Of a stretch of DNA of 64,000 nt, positions 53,326-62,646 are shown piece by piece. The stretch is from JBLMZW01 sp050259035 (GTDB lineage: Bacteria > Bacillota > Syntrophomonadia > Syntrophomonadales > DTU052). A model generated the notes under the pieces. It did no database searches. It was not told where the DNA came from and saw nothing but the letters and a program-made list of their open reading frames with translations. A program made the translations under genes and the position numbers. Each line of letters begins with the position of its first letter. The stretch's first letter is position 1. The DNA is taken from assembly GCA_050259035.1 (NCBI GenBank), contig JBLMZW010000022.1:1-64000 (forward strand), given 5' to 3'.

Positions 53326-55339
53326 CGGGACCTATATTCTCGCTGGCAGCATCATTCTGTCGGGATGTAATTTCCATAAACTCTGCTTCGTCCAGAACCC
53401 TTATGCCGAGGCTTTGTGCTTTCTGCAGTTTAGAGCCCGGATCGGTACCGGCAAGGACAAAGCTGGTGTTGCGGCTGACGCTGGAGGTTACTTTACCGCC
53501 CAGTTTCTCTATTAACTCCGATGCTTCCTGGCGGGTCATTTTGTCCAGAGACCCGGTAAGAACAAAGGTTTTACCTTCAAGAGGGCCACCGGAAGGCGCT
53601 ACTTCGTTTTCTCTCGTATTGACCCCAGCCTCTTGCAGAGACTCTATCATTCTTAAATTGGCGGGCTCGCTAAAGAAAGTTACGATGCTATCAGCTATCT
53701 TTCCACCCACTTCCGGAACCTCGAGCAGTTGTTCATGGCCGACTCCGGCAATAATATCGATATCTCGAAAATGTTCTGCCACCAGACGTGCAGTCTTGGC
53801 ACCGACAAACCTGATCCCCAGAGCATTAAGTAATCGGGATAAGGAACGCTGTTTACTGATCTCCAGGGCTTCAAGAAGATTATCTGCCTTCTTTTTTCCC
53901 ATTCGTTCCAGGGGAATTAATCTTTCAACCTCAAGGGTATATAAATCTGCCACTCTGGTAACCAATCTATTATTAACCAGCTGCTCAACCAGCGATGGGC
54001 CTAATCCCTCAATATCCATAGCTTCACGAGAAGCAAAAAACACCAGGCTTTCCTTAAGCCGGGCCGGGCAGTCTATATTATCGCAGCGGTGAGCGACTTC
54101 TCCTTCAAACCTGACCACCTTCGACCCGCATACCGGGCAGTTGGAAGGCATAACAAAGATCGATTCCCTGCCATCTCTTCTTTCTGTCAGGGGACGAATT
54201 ACCTCGGGGATTACATCCCCGGCCTTATGAATCAATACCATATCACCGATGCGGATATCCTTCTCTGTGACCAGATCATAATTGTGGAGGCTCGCACGGC
54301 TGACCGTACTCCCGGCAATAAAAACCGGAGTCATTACCGCTGTCGGGGTAATGACCCCAGTGCGTCCCACGTTCAACTCGATCTCCAGTATCCTGGTTTC
54401 TTTTTCCTCAGCAGGAAACTTGAAAGCAGTGGCCCAGCGCGGACTTTTAGCCGTAGTTCCAACTTTTTCTCTCGGCTCCAGGGGACCGAGTTTAACCACT
54501 ACACCATCGGTCTCGTATTCCAAATCATGTCTTTTGTGTTCCCATTCATTACAGTATTCTTCAACTCCATTTATGGATTCCACTCTTCTCCAATGCGGGT
54601 TCACCGGGAACCCCTGATCAAGTAAATATCGCAGAACTTCCTCCTGGGAGTCCATTACCGCTCCTTCGGAGTAAAGTAAATCATAGATGAACACCCTCAA
54701 AGGACGGGAAGCGGTTATCCTGGGGTCTAACTGGCGCAGGCTGCCTGCTGCTGAATTTCTGGGATTGGCGAACGTTTTTTCTCCTCTTTCCTCACGTTCC
54801 TGATTGAGAAGGGCAAAATCCTGCTTACGGATGTATACCTCTCCTCGAACCTGAAGTACCGGGACCGGCTTATTGAGCCTTAAAGGAAGACTTTTGATGG
54901 TTTTAATGTTTTGGGTAACATCCTCTCCAGCCAGACCGTCTCCCCGGGTGGCCGCAGTAACCAACACTCCATTCTCGTATGTTAGAGCAATCGAAACCCC
55001 GTCTATTTTAAGTTCACATACATAAAACCTTTCGTCGTCATCAGTTTTCTCTCCCACTCGGCGGTCAAAATCCGCGAGATCCTGGCGCGAGAAAGCGTTA
55101 TCCAAACTGAGTAATGGAACCCGGTGAACAACACTGGAAAACCCGGTCAGGGGCTGTCCTCCTACCCGCTGGGTCGGGCTATCCTCGGAAACCAGTTCAG
55201 GGTTTTCTTTCTCAAGTTTCTTAAGTTCATTCATAAGCTGGTCATATTCATGGTCAGTGACCAGAGGATCGTCCAGAACGTAATAGTGGTAATCCAGTTT
55301 TCTTATTTGCTCCCGGAGTTGCCTGACTCTGTCAGCCAT
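53312..55339 (-). CDS. ligA: NAD-dependent DNA ligase
   Basis: About 675 residues from the ATG at 55339 after GGGGTGACGGTA. The Ia domain opens with LREQIRKLDYHYYVLDDP, the adenylated Lys is in ELKIDGVSIAL near 114, then GDVIPEV in the OB fold, a zinc finger (CPVCGSKV ... CDNIDCPARL) near 405-430, a helix-hairpin-helix region and a C-terminal BRCT domain (LEGKTFVLTGSL). It joins nicks using NAD. pcrA lies just upstream, the usual Firmicutes pairing. Confidence 0.97.
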   Translation of the reverse strand: MADRVRQLREQIRKLDYHYYVLDDPLVTDHEYDQLMNELKKLEKENPELVSEDSPTQRVGGQPLTGFSSVVHRVPLLSLDNAFSRQDLADFDRRVGEKTDDDERFYVCELKIDGVSIALTYENGVLVTAATRGDGLAGEDVTQNIKTIKSLPLRLNKPVPVLQVRGEVYIRKQDFALLNQEREERGEKTFANPRNSAAGSLRQLDPRITASRPLRVFIYDLLYSEGAVMDSQEEVLRYLLDQGFPVNPHWRRVESINGVEEYCNEWEHKRHDLEYETDGVVVKLGPLEPREKVGTTAKSPRWATAFKFPAEEKETRILEIELNVGRTGVITPTAVMTPVFIAGSTVSRASLHNYDLVTEKDIRIGDMVLIHKAGDVIPEVIRPLTERRDGRESIFVMPSNCPVCGSKVVRFEGEVAHRCDNIDCPARLKESLVFFASREAMDIEGLGPSLVEQLVNNRLVTRVADLYTLEVERLIPLERMGKKKADNLLEALEISKQRSLSRLLNALGIRFVGAKTARLVAEHFRDIDIIAGVGHEQLLEVPEVGGKIADSIVTFFSEPANLRMIESLQEAGVNTRENEVAPSGGPLEGKTFVLTGSLDKMTRQEASELIEKLGGKVTSSVSRNTSFVLAGTDPGSKLQKAQSLGIRVLDEAEFMEITSRQNDAASENIGPASLF

Positions 55340-55351
55340 TACCGTCACCCC

Positions 55352-57457
55352 TTAACCGATTTTAACAATAGGGGCTATGTCTATCATCAGATTCCTAGTT
55401 CCATATTGCTCAAAATCAACTACTGCTATATTTTCTTCTTTTAAAGATATCACTACTCCCCGGCCGTATTTACGATGCTGAATGACATCTCCGGCGGAAA
55501 GATTGACTAGTTTTGATGTGACTGCCGAATTATTCTTTTTATCCATTTCGTTTAGCGGGACAAACAACTCGTCAGGTATCTCTTTTAAAAAACGTGAACA
55601 CATGTTGGTTCTTTCAGCCCCGTACATAACCCGGTAAACTGCGCGGCTAAGAAACAGCCTCTCCATGGCCCGGGTAATCCCAACATAGCAGAGACGGCGT
55701 TCCTCCTCCATTTCCGACTGAGACTCGGCCCGGTACGATGGAAAAAGGCCCTCTTCCATACCGGTCATAAAGACCACCGGAAACTCTAGACCCTTTGCGC
55801 TATGAAAAGTCATCATGGAAACAGTATTGGAGTAGTCTGTATCATCAACCTCCTGAAGCAATGCTACCTCAGCCAGAAAATCAGATAAATCTTTCCGCCC
55901 TTCCCGTTCCGCATCAATTACCAGGGAATGCAATTCTTTAAGATTCTCAATCCTTTCTTCAGCTTCCAGGGGGTGATTGGTCTTTAAGTCCTCTACGTAC
56001 CTGGTCAGTTCAATGGTCTCCTCCAGTAATGTACCCAATGAGACTGTAGCAGCAAGGCTCTGCAAGTACTTAGTCATTCCATAGAACTGTGTCAGTTCTT
56101 CCTTAACTTTGCTGCTGAACCCCTTAAGGTTTTTTACTTCCGCCAACATCTCCAGAATGGGAACGCCATTTTCCGTACTCAAGTCCTCTAATCGCCTAAT
56201 AGTGGCTTCACCCACTCCCCGGCGGGGAACATTGACAATCCGCCGAAAACTTACGCGGTCTGCAGGGTTGGCTGCCAGTTTTAGATAGGCCAGAATGTCT
56301 TTTACCTCTTTGCGCTGGTAAAATTTCACCCCACCAATGATTCGGTAAGGTATTTGGTTGCGGTTAAATACTTCCTCAAAATTACGGGATTGAAAATGAG
56401 TTCGGTAGAATATTGCGAAATCATGGTAATCATATTTTTTCCCTTTTACCAGGTGATAAATCATCCTTGCGGCATATTCAGCTTCCTGTCTGTGATCGGC
56501 TGCGCAAAACTGAACTAATCTTTCTCCCTGAGGATTATCGGTGACCAATTTCTTCTTTAATCTTCCCGGATTGTTGATTATTACGTTGTTTGCTGCTTCA
56601 AGGATGCTCTCGGTGGAGCGGTAGTTTTTTTCTAATCTAATAGTTTTGGCTTCCGGATAAACCTCAAGGAAACGCTTAATATTCTCGGGCTCGGCTCCTC
56701 TCCAACTATATATGGATTGGTCGGGGTCACCCACCACAAACAGGTTGCGGTTTTGCCCAGCCATAAGATTCGCCCAAACGAACTGAGCATAATTGGTATC
56801 CTGGTATTCATCAATCATTACATAACGAAAGCGTTCCTGGTACTTGCGCTGAACTTCGGGATATTCCTGAAAAAGCCGGATCAATACTACGATTAAATCC
56901 TCGAAGTCTAAAGCATTAAGCTCTTTCAGCCTGGCCTGGTAAAGGCGGAAACATCTTTCAAACAGGTCTCTAGTCTGTGGCGGTAGATTTCGTTGGTCGA
57001 GGTATTTATCCGGGCCCTTCAAGTTATTTTTTATCTGTTCAATAACAAAAGCTACTGGCTCAGGTTTTTGTTCTGTATCACCAAGGTCACGAAGACATTC
57101 CTTCACAACTGAACGTTTTTCGCCCTCATCTAAAATACTGAAATCCTTTTTATATCCGAGCTGCTCAATTTCCATCCGCAAAATCATATGGGAAGCCGAA
57201 TGAAAAGTCCTGATCCATTGTCCATTAAAATCGATCGACATGGCGTGAATTCTGGATTTCATTTCATTGGCTGCCTTGTTGGTAAAGGTTATAGCCATGA
57301 TCTCATGGGGGCTTACCCCCTGATCGATTAAAGTTGCCACTCTCATGGTAAGAACTCTGGTCTTACCGCTTCCGGCACCTGCCAGTACCAGGCAGGGCCC
57401 GTCTCGATGCAGGACAGCGTCTAACTGTTGTTGGTTTAAAGTCTCATCTAAATTCAT
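55352..57457 (-). CDS. pcrA: PcrA/UvrD-type DNA helicase
   Basis: About 701 residues; the ATG at 57457 is preferred over the GTG two codons earlier because it is better spaced from GGAG. Helicase motifs: LNQQQLDAV, Walker A AGAGSGKTRVL, MIDEYQDTNYAQ (motif II), GDPDQSIYSWRGA (III), LEKNYRST (IV), VSMMTFHSAKGLEFPVVF (V) and EEERRLCYVGITRAMERL (VI). It is a 3'-5' helicase for repair and plasmid or R-loop processing. The tail carries an RNA-polymerase-binding Tudor-like strand (GDVIQHRKYGRGVVI). Confidence 0.95.
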   Translation of the reverse strand: MNLDETLNQQQLDAVLHRDGPCLVLAGAGSGKTRVLTMRVATLIDQGVSPHEIMAITFTNKAANEMKSRIHAMSIDFNGQWIRTFHSASHMILRMEIEQLGYKKDFSILDEGEKRSVVKECLRDLGDTEQKPEPVAFVIEQIKNNLKGPDKYLDQRNLPPQTRDLFERCFRLYQARLKELNALDFEDLIVVLIRLFQEYPEVQRKYQERFRYVMIDEYQDTNYAQFVWANLMAGQNRNLFVVGDPDQSIYSWRGAEPENIKRFLEVYPEAKTIRLEKNYRSTESILEAANNVIINNPGRLKKKLVTDNPQGERLVQFCAADHRQEAEYAARMIYHLVKGKKYDYHDFAIFYRTHFQSRNFEEVFNRNQIPYRIIGGVKFYQRKEVKDILAYLKLAANPADRVSFRRIVNVPRRGVGEATIRRLEDLSTENGVPILEMLAEVKNLKGFSSKVKEELTQFYGMTKYLQSLAATVSLGTLLEETIELTRYVEDLKTNHPLEAEERIENLKELHSLVIDAEREGRKDLSDFLAEVALLQEVDDTDYSNTVSMMTFHSAKGLEFPVVFMTGMEEGLFPSYRAESQSEMEEERRLCYVGITRAMERLFLSRAVYRVMYGAERTNMCSRFLKEIPDELFVPLNEMDKKNNSAVTSKLVNLSAGDVIQHRKYGRGVVISLKEENIAVVDFEQYGTRNLMIDIAPIVKIG

Positions 57458-57525
57458 GGTCACTTACTCCAGTTCCCTTCTACGGTTTTTACATATGGAC
57501 TTTGAAAGCCTTCCGTGAACAACAT

Positions 57526-57917
57526 CTACACGTTTACATTAAACCCAAGGTCCAACTCTGAGGCTGGTTTGCCTCCTCTTATCCCCCAGTTTTCCAAGGG
57601 CAGTTCATATACCATTATTAATATATCATGTCCGGCTATTCCGGGAGAATCCGCCAGGTTATTTACTATGGCCTGATAAAGACCCTTTTTAGTAGCGAAG
57701 GTCCTCCCTGCAAACATGGTTATTTCTATGATTGTGCACTGATCAGTCCTATCCGGCGCCGTCTCAAAGCATTCCTTATCCATTCATACAAGCGTTGAAA
57801 ACGATCACTTTCCGGGATCTTCAATAAATCTACCAGAGCGCGGTGAACCCCATCCAGCAAGGATTTCTTGTAGGCCAATGACTTTCCTGATAGTATCTCG
57901 ATTCTAACCTGTGGCAT
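57526..57917 (-). pseudogene. Two-part tautomerase gene broken by a single-base frameshift
   Basis: The upstream frame (57917-57726) begins MPQVRIEILSGKS with the catalytic Pro1 of tautomerases, and the downstream frame (57783-57526) gives the second half (CTIIEITMFAGRTFATKK, ENWGIRGG). Joined near 57782 with one added base, the product would read LYEMDKECFE and have about 130 residues, the size of the Tautomerase_2 family. So a one-base loss either disabled the gene or is a sequence error. Intact proteins of this kind are 4-oxalocrotonate tautomerase-like or malonate-semialdehyde decarboxylase-like. Confidence 0.75.
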
Positions 57918-57954
57918 TTATATCCTCCTTAAATCCTAAGTTATTGCTAAACCA

Positions 57955-57984
57955 AAATGCTCCCCGGAAATTATCCGCGGAGCC
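57955..57984 (-). terminator. Terminator after the giant CheY-type gene
   Basis: Stem GCTCCgCGG / CCGgGGAGC with one mismatch and a 7-base loop; on the minus strand ATTTTGG follows. Confidence 0.6.
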
Positions 57985-58013
57985 TGTCTGGTTATAAAGT
58001 TAAACAATGATTA

Positions 58014-61000
58014 TTATTTCGGTCTTGATCTTACCCGACTGTCGGGTCTCTTGGGGCGATCATCATACGGCGCCTGCTGATAGGGCTCTTGTCTTCTCGG
58101 TTTAATAGTTACTCTAGATTCATCACTAATAAAATAGCCGTTTTCCTGGGGTTTAGTATCCTTGTCCGGATTAACTGAGGCTGGCGCTTCCTGGTTGATA
58201 GTACTCCTTATATTAGACCGGCGTATAAGCGCATTAAGGTTATCATCAAGTGGTTTCCAGGGCGCTCCTAGTTGATCAGAATCCTTCTTTGTCTCCAGAC
58301 GATGAGACGCCGCTTCTTTAGAGGCGGTTATCTTCGAATTATCTTCCTCTGGGAGGTTTGTTACACCGATTGGGGCTAGTGGTTCAAATCCTTCGGCTAT
58401 CACCGGCTCGACTTTCTTTTGGGTTATCTCCGAGCGAGAAGAAGCCGCTTCTTTGGGAGTAGGTTCCTTTTCACCCGGAGTAGTAGCTAGCGGTTCGAAT
58501 GCCTCTGTAATCGCGGGTTCAATTGTCTTTTCACTTCTCTCCGGAAGAGGAGGAACCACTTGTTTTGGAATAAGCTCTTTTACATCTGGAGCAGCAGCTA
58601 GCGGTTCAAACACTTCTGTTATCCCCGGCTCATGTTTCTTTTCATCTATTTCCGAGCGGGTAGGCGCTGCCTTTTGTGGAGCGGAGTCCTTTACTTCTTC
58701 CTCCGCTTTGAATTCGGTTACGCTTGAAGCCGCAACTGGTTCTTCGGTTTCTTTAGTTACACTGCTATCAGGTTTCTTTTCTAATTGGTCAGCAAATACC
58801 TTTTCCTTCTTAGCGCCAGACTCCACTAAGGGGATATCTGTTGCCGGAGTTTTTACCTGTATATCTGACGTCACTGACGTTTGATCCGGACTGGATTTAA
58901 CTTCAGTTATCGTTATGTTACTTTCAATAATCAAGGGAACGGGGATTGTCTTTCCTGGTATTCCCGGCTCATTACCTGTTTTAGAACTGGTGGGCTTATC
59001 CACTGCCACCTTTTCGGTAACTGGTTTTACCTCTTTGGTTTGGGGAGGTTTGGAGACCAAATCATTCTGTATGGCAGCAATTGAATCTTCCCAACTCGGC
59101 TCGGTTGGGGCAAGCTTTCCTTCAGCCCCCGTGGTACTTATCCCCAGCCGATTCTTTAGCCGTTCAAGCAGCCCTTTTGATTTTTGTGGCTTTGGTTCGG
59201 CTTTCCCCACTTCTGTTTTTATCGGCGTCGTTATCCGGGATTCATCATGCTTCTGAATTGCCTCGGGCGGAATTGTTTGAACCTTACTTTCAATTAAATC
59301 TTCCCTGGCAACAGCAGCAGGTTCGAACTGCACACCAGGAATTACTGTCGGCCCCAGTGTTACACTTGCATCTAAATCGGAATCAACAGGTTCCGCTCCC
59401 GCAACAATAGTGTCCGGCTCGGGTTCAATCGGGGGAAGGTCCGCTACTGGTTCTGCTATAATAGATTCCGTAGTTAAAGCCTTCTTCTCATGGTCCTTTT
59501 CGGAATCCTCTGGAATTTTTTCAGCAGCCTTTTCCGCAACTTGTGTTTCTTCTGTTTCAATACTAGCCGCCGCCGGCAAAGGTTCGGAGACCGGTAATAT
59601 CTCCTCTGCAACGGTTATTGTTTCGGAAACCGCGGAAATGATTTCTTTCTGTGGCTCAACCGGCAGTGCTACTTCTCCTTCTGGCACAGCGCTGGTTGGT
59701 TCTTCTGTTTTTACTTCTTCCGGTTCTTCATCATGTATTGAGAGTTCTGGCAGGCTATCTGGCATTTCCGATTGGATCTCTTCATTTGTCTCTACAGAGA
59801 CGGATGGGGCATTACCTACCGGAGTTGCAGGTTCCGCTTCAGTTTTCTCCTCTTTTGATTCAACAGTCTCAAGTTCTTCCGCCCATGGCGCTGCTTGAGG
59901 TATTGTCTCTTGCACTTCCAGATACTCAGGTTCTAGAGCGGCGACTTCCAGTGGAGCTTCTATGTACGGTTCTAATGCTTTTTCGTCAGGGATTTGTTCC
60001 AGAGGTCTTTCTTCTGGTTGTTGAAGCCCGGTCTCTTCTGCCGGTTCAATTACGGCCTCTATATTTTCACTTACTGAGGTCTCCGGTTCTGGGATGGACT
60101 CAAGCTCTGGCTCTGCCGGGGCAGTTTCGACTGATTCTATAATTGAAGCTGTTTCATCTTTAGTCGTTAATATATCCTCTTCTTTGACTTCTGAATGGGC
60201 AGAAAGTTCCTCTAAAGTTTCAACTTTTTCTTCTATTATTGGTTCTTTAACAACATCAGTAGTCTCTTCTATAGTAGTCTCTTCTATAGTAGTCAATTCC
60301 ATAGGAGTCGCTTCTATCTTCTCAACTTGCGGCATGGGTTCTAACGAATCCTTAACCGCAACTTCTTCAGTTATTTTTGTATCTGGCGCTATTCCGGAGA
60401 GATCAACCGCCGAAGCTATAGGAGGAGCCTCAACTATTGGTTGAGTTGCGGATACATCCGAACCAGTTACTGCCTGTTCTTCCGGTTTTACATGAATACT
60501 CTCCGGTTTTGTCGGACTCATTGAAGGTTTATCTTTTACATCTTCTGTTCTCGTGGGGATACCACCGCGATATGGTCTCTCTGCTTTTCTGGCTGCCTCT
60601 TTAGCCTTCAATCGTTCCAACATTTCCGATATTTCGGATCTAGTTTTAGATAAATCCGTAGCCGTTGTTGGTGGAGTCGGTTGCTCTACCCGCTTTTCAG
60701 TTGCCGCGGTTGGTTGAGAAGTTTTTGATAACGGCGGTTCCTGTTTTTTAACTGTTTTTACGTCCTTTTCTTTAGGGTCTTTTTCTGGTACCGCTTCATC
60801 CATGGTCATTGGGCCTGGTGGCACATCTAATGTCTTTTTTAAATCAGCTGCAGGCTTCCTATCCAACTGTCCCGGTCTAACAGGTTCTTTCTTTCGAATT
60901 TCTTTGTCGGCTGAAACCTTGGAGGAATCCCCTTTGGCAGGCGTTTTTTTCTCCTGTTCGGGAGACGTTATTCCCTGTGTTGACAACGATTCGGGAGACT

Positions 61001-61817
61001 TGGCCGCCGGGATAGAGCCAGCTTTATCTTTTTCGGCTGAAAGGGATTTACTTCTTGCGATTAGTAATTCACGGACGGATTCTGTCGGCGGACTGGCCGG
61101 ACTAATGGTCGGTTTTTCCGGCTTTGTTTCAGGCATGTCAACTGCGGATTCCAATTCCTTAGTTGAAACCTTGGAGGAATCTCCTTTGGCGGGCGCTTTT
61201 TTCTCCCGGTCTGGAGATGTTGTCCCTGGTGTTAATAGTTGTTCAGGAGATTCCAATACCGATTTAGAACCAGCTTTATCTTTTTCGACTGAAAGAGATT
61301 TACTTCTAGCGATTAGTAATTCACGTACCGATTCTGACGGTGGGCTGGCAGGACTAATAACAGGTTTTTCTGGCTGAGTCTCAGGAACGTCAACTGTAGA
61401 TTCTGGTTCCTTGGCAGGAAGGTCTGGCTTGGACTTCAATTCCTTCTTCGGCGCAGTCAAGGTTCTTTCCAGGACGGTTACGACCTGATCTGGCCGAAAA
61501 GGCTTGGTTAGAAAATCCATAGCTCCAGCGTTAAGGGATCTGATAATAATTTCATGGTGTCCAGTGGCAGCACTGCACATGACAATCCTAGCATCACTGT
61601 CACGGGAAATTATCTCCTTAACAGCCTGTATACCATCAATCTCCGGCATGGTTATATCCATAGTCACTATATCTGGCCGGAGCTCAAAATACATTTCGAT
61701 GGCTTCTTTACCGTCTTTAGCTTCCCCAATAACCTCAAAACCATTGCTGGTTAGAACGTTCTTCAGCATCAGACGCATGACCATCGCATCGTCGCAAACA
61801 AGAACTCTCTTCCCCAT
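58014..61817 (-). CDS. CheY-type receiver with a ~1140-residue disordered tail
   Basis: 1267 residues. The first 121 form a complete receiver: acidic pair in VCDDAMV, phosphoacceptor in TMDITMPE near 54, CSAA and the Lys in LTKPF. The rest is low-complexity, rich in Glu, Pro, Thr, Ser, Lys and Val. It contains a tandem pair of ~82-residue repeats (about 138-300; each with PEKP-ISPASPP, SVRELLIARSKSLS and KGDSSKVS), a middle part made of acidic EE/PE-rich runs, and near the C-terminus three ~40-residue repeats around FEPLA. No DNA-binding or enzymatic domain is visible, no membrane segment. CheY-like proteins normally end at 120-130 residues; the tail is very unusual. The role is unknown. Confidence 0.82.
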   Translation of the reverse strand: MGKRVLVCDDAMVMRLMLKNVLTSNGFEVIGEAKDGKEAIEMYFELRPDIVTMDITMPEIDGIQAVKEIISRDSDARIVMCSAATGHHEIIIRSLNAGAMDFLTKPFRPDQVVTVLERTLTAPKKELKSKPDLPAKEPESTVDVPETQPEKPVISPASPPSESVRELLIARSKSLSVEKDKAGSKSVLESPEQLLTPGTTSPDREKKAPAKGDSSKVSTKELESAVDMPETKPEKPTISPASPPTESVRELLIARSKSLSAEKDKAGSIPAAKSPESLSTQGITSPEQEKKTPAKGDSSKVSADKEIRKKEPVRPGQLDRKPAADLKKTLDVPPGPMTMDEAVPEKDPKEKDVKTVKKQEPPLSKTSQPTAATEKRVEQPTPPTTATDLSKTRSEISEMLERLKAKEAARKAERPYRGGIPTRTEDVKDKPSMSPTKPESIHVKPEEQAVTGSDVSATQPIVEAPPIASAVDLSGIAPDTKITEEVAVKDSLEPMPQVEKIEATPMELTTIEETTIEETTDVVKEPIIEEKVETLEELSAHSEVKEEDILTTKDETASIIESVETAPAEPELESIPEPETSVSENIEAVIEPAEETGLQQPEERPLEQIPDEKALEPYIEAPLEVAALEPEYLEVQETIPQAAPWAEELETVESKEEKTEAEPATPVGNAPSVSVETNEEIQSEMPDSLPELSIHDEEPEEVKTEEPTSAVPEGEVALPVEPQKEIISAVSETITVAEEILPVSEPLPAAASIETEETQVAEKAAEKIPEDSEKDHEKKALTTESIIAEPVADLPPIEPEPDTIVAGAEPVDSDLDASVTLGPTVIPGVQFEPAAVAREDLIESKVQTIPPEAIQKHDESRITTPIKTEVGKAEPKPQKSKGLLERLKNRLGISTTGAEGKLAPTEPSWEDSIAAIQNDLVSKPPQTKEVKPVTEKVAVDKPTSSKTGNEPGIPGKTIPVPLIIESNITITEVKSSPDQTSVTSDIQVKTPATDIPLVESGAKKEKVFADQLEKKPDSSVTKETEEPVAASSVTEFKAEEEVKDSAPQKAAPTRSEIDEKKHEPGITEVFEPLAAAPDVKELIPKQVVPPLPERSEKTIEPAITEAFEPLATTPGEKEPTPKEAASSRSEITQKKVEPVIAEGFEPLAPIGVTNLPEEDNSKITASKEAASHRLETKKDSDQLGAPWKPLDDNLNALIRRSNIRSTINQEAPASVNPDKDTKPQENGYFISDESRVTIKPRRQEPYQQAPYDDRPKRPDSRVRSRPK

Positions 61818-61995
61818 TGTTACCCCCCGAAAGGTCCCGGTCTTAGATGCTTACTAAAGCTTATGGCAGTTAAAGTAAGCACTTTTATCTCTATTCTTAA
61901 AGGAATTATTTCTGGCCGGTATTTATATTATAACCAGTTAATTACAGGTACTGAATATTTTCTTTAATTAATCTGCAATATTTACTTTCTTATTC

Positions 61996-62646
61996 CTACC
62001 TTCTATTTTTTAGTTCCAAAAAAATGTCGCCCAGTTCTACTTCTTTCTCAACCATTAAAACCATCAAATGATACAACAAATCAGCGGTTTCGTATTTAAG
62101 TTCCGCGTTACCTGGGTTCTTTGCCGCAATAATAACTTCAGCTGTTTCCTCGCCAACTTTTTTAAGAATTTTATCAATACCTTTATTAAAAAGATATGTT
62201 GTATATGACCCTTCTGGTCTTTCTTTAAACCTATTTTTTATTACCCCCATCAATTCATATAGAATTGCGGGACCAGTGCCAGAATAAACCTCTTGTGGAT
62301 CAAATACTCGTGGTTTGAGTTCTTCACCCTCCAAAGTTCGATAAAAGCAAGTTTTATGACCAGTATGGCAAGCCGGCCCGGCAGCAGCAACTAAAAGCAG
62401 AAGGGTATCATTATCACAGTCTATTCTAATATCAATAATCTTCATGGTATTGCCTGAAGTTTCGCCCTTTTGCCACAGTTCCTGACGACTGCGCGAATAA
62501 AACCACGCCAGCCCTGTATCCAGCGTCCGTCCAAGTGCTTCTTCGTTCATATAGGCCATCATAAGAATATCTTTGCTTTCGTAATCCTGTACCACCGCTG
62601 GAATTAACCCATCATTGTTAAATTTAATTTCGTTTTTCTTGATCAT
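61996..62646 (-). CDS. hisI: Bifunctional phosphoribosyl-AMP cyclohydrolase / phosphoribosyl-ATP pyrophosphatase
   Basis: 216 residues from the ATG at 62646, which overlaps the hisF stop (ATGA). The HisI domain (1-110) has DILMMAYMNEEAL, WFYSRSRQELWQKGETSGN, DCDND and the Zn Cys pair in GPACHTGHKTCF. The HisE domain follows (about 125-216: GSYTTYLFNKGIDKILKKVGEETAEVIIAAKN). The fused protein carries out steps 2 and 3 of histidine synthesis. It is the last gene of the leftward his operon. Confidence 0.95.
   Translation of the reverse strand: MIKKNEIKFNNDGLIPAVVQDYESKDILMMAYMNEEALGRTLDTGLAWFYSRSRQELWQKGETSGNTMKIIDIRIDCDNDTLLLLVAAAGPACHTGHKTCFYRTLEGEELKPRVFDPQEVYSGTGPAILYELMGVIKNRFKERPEGSYTTYLFNKGIDKILKKVGEETAEVIIAAKNPGNAELKYETADLLYHLMVLMVEKEVELGDIFLELKNRR

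Noticed and set aside
58453..61857. Several long plus-strand frames opposite the giant CheY gene
   Set aside because: They are Ser/Val-rich shadows of the low-complexity Glu/Thr-rich gene, in changing frames and without ribosome sites.
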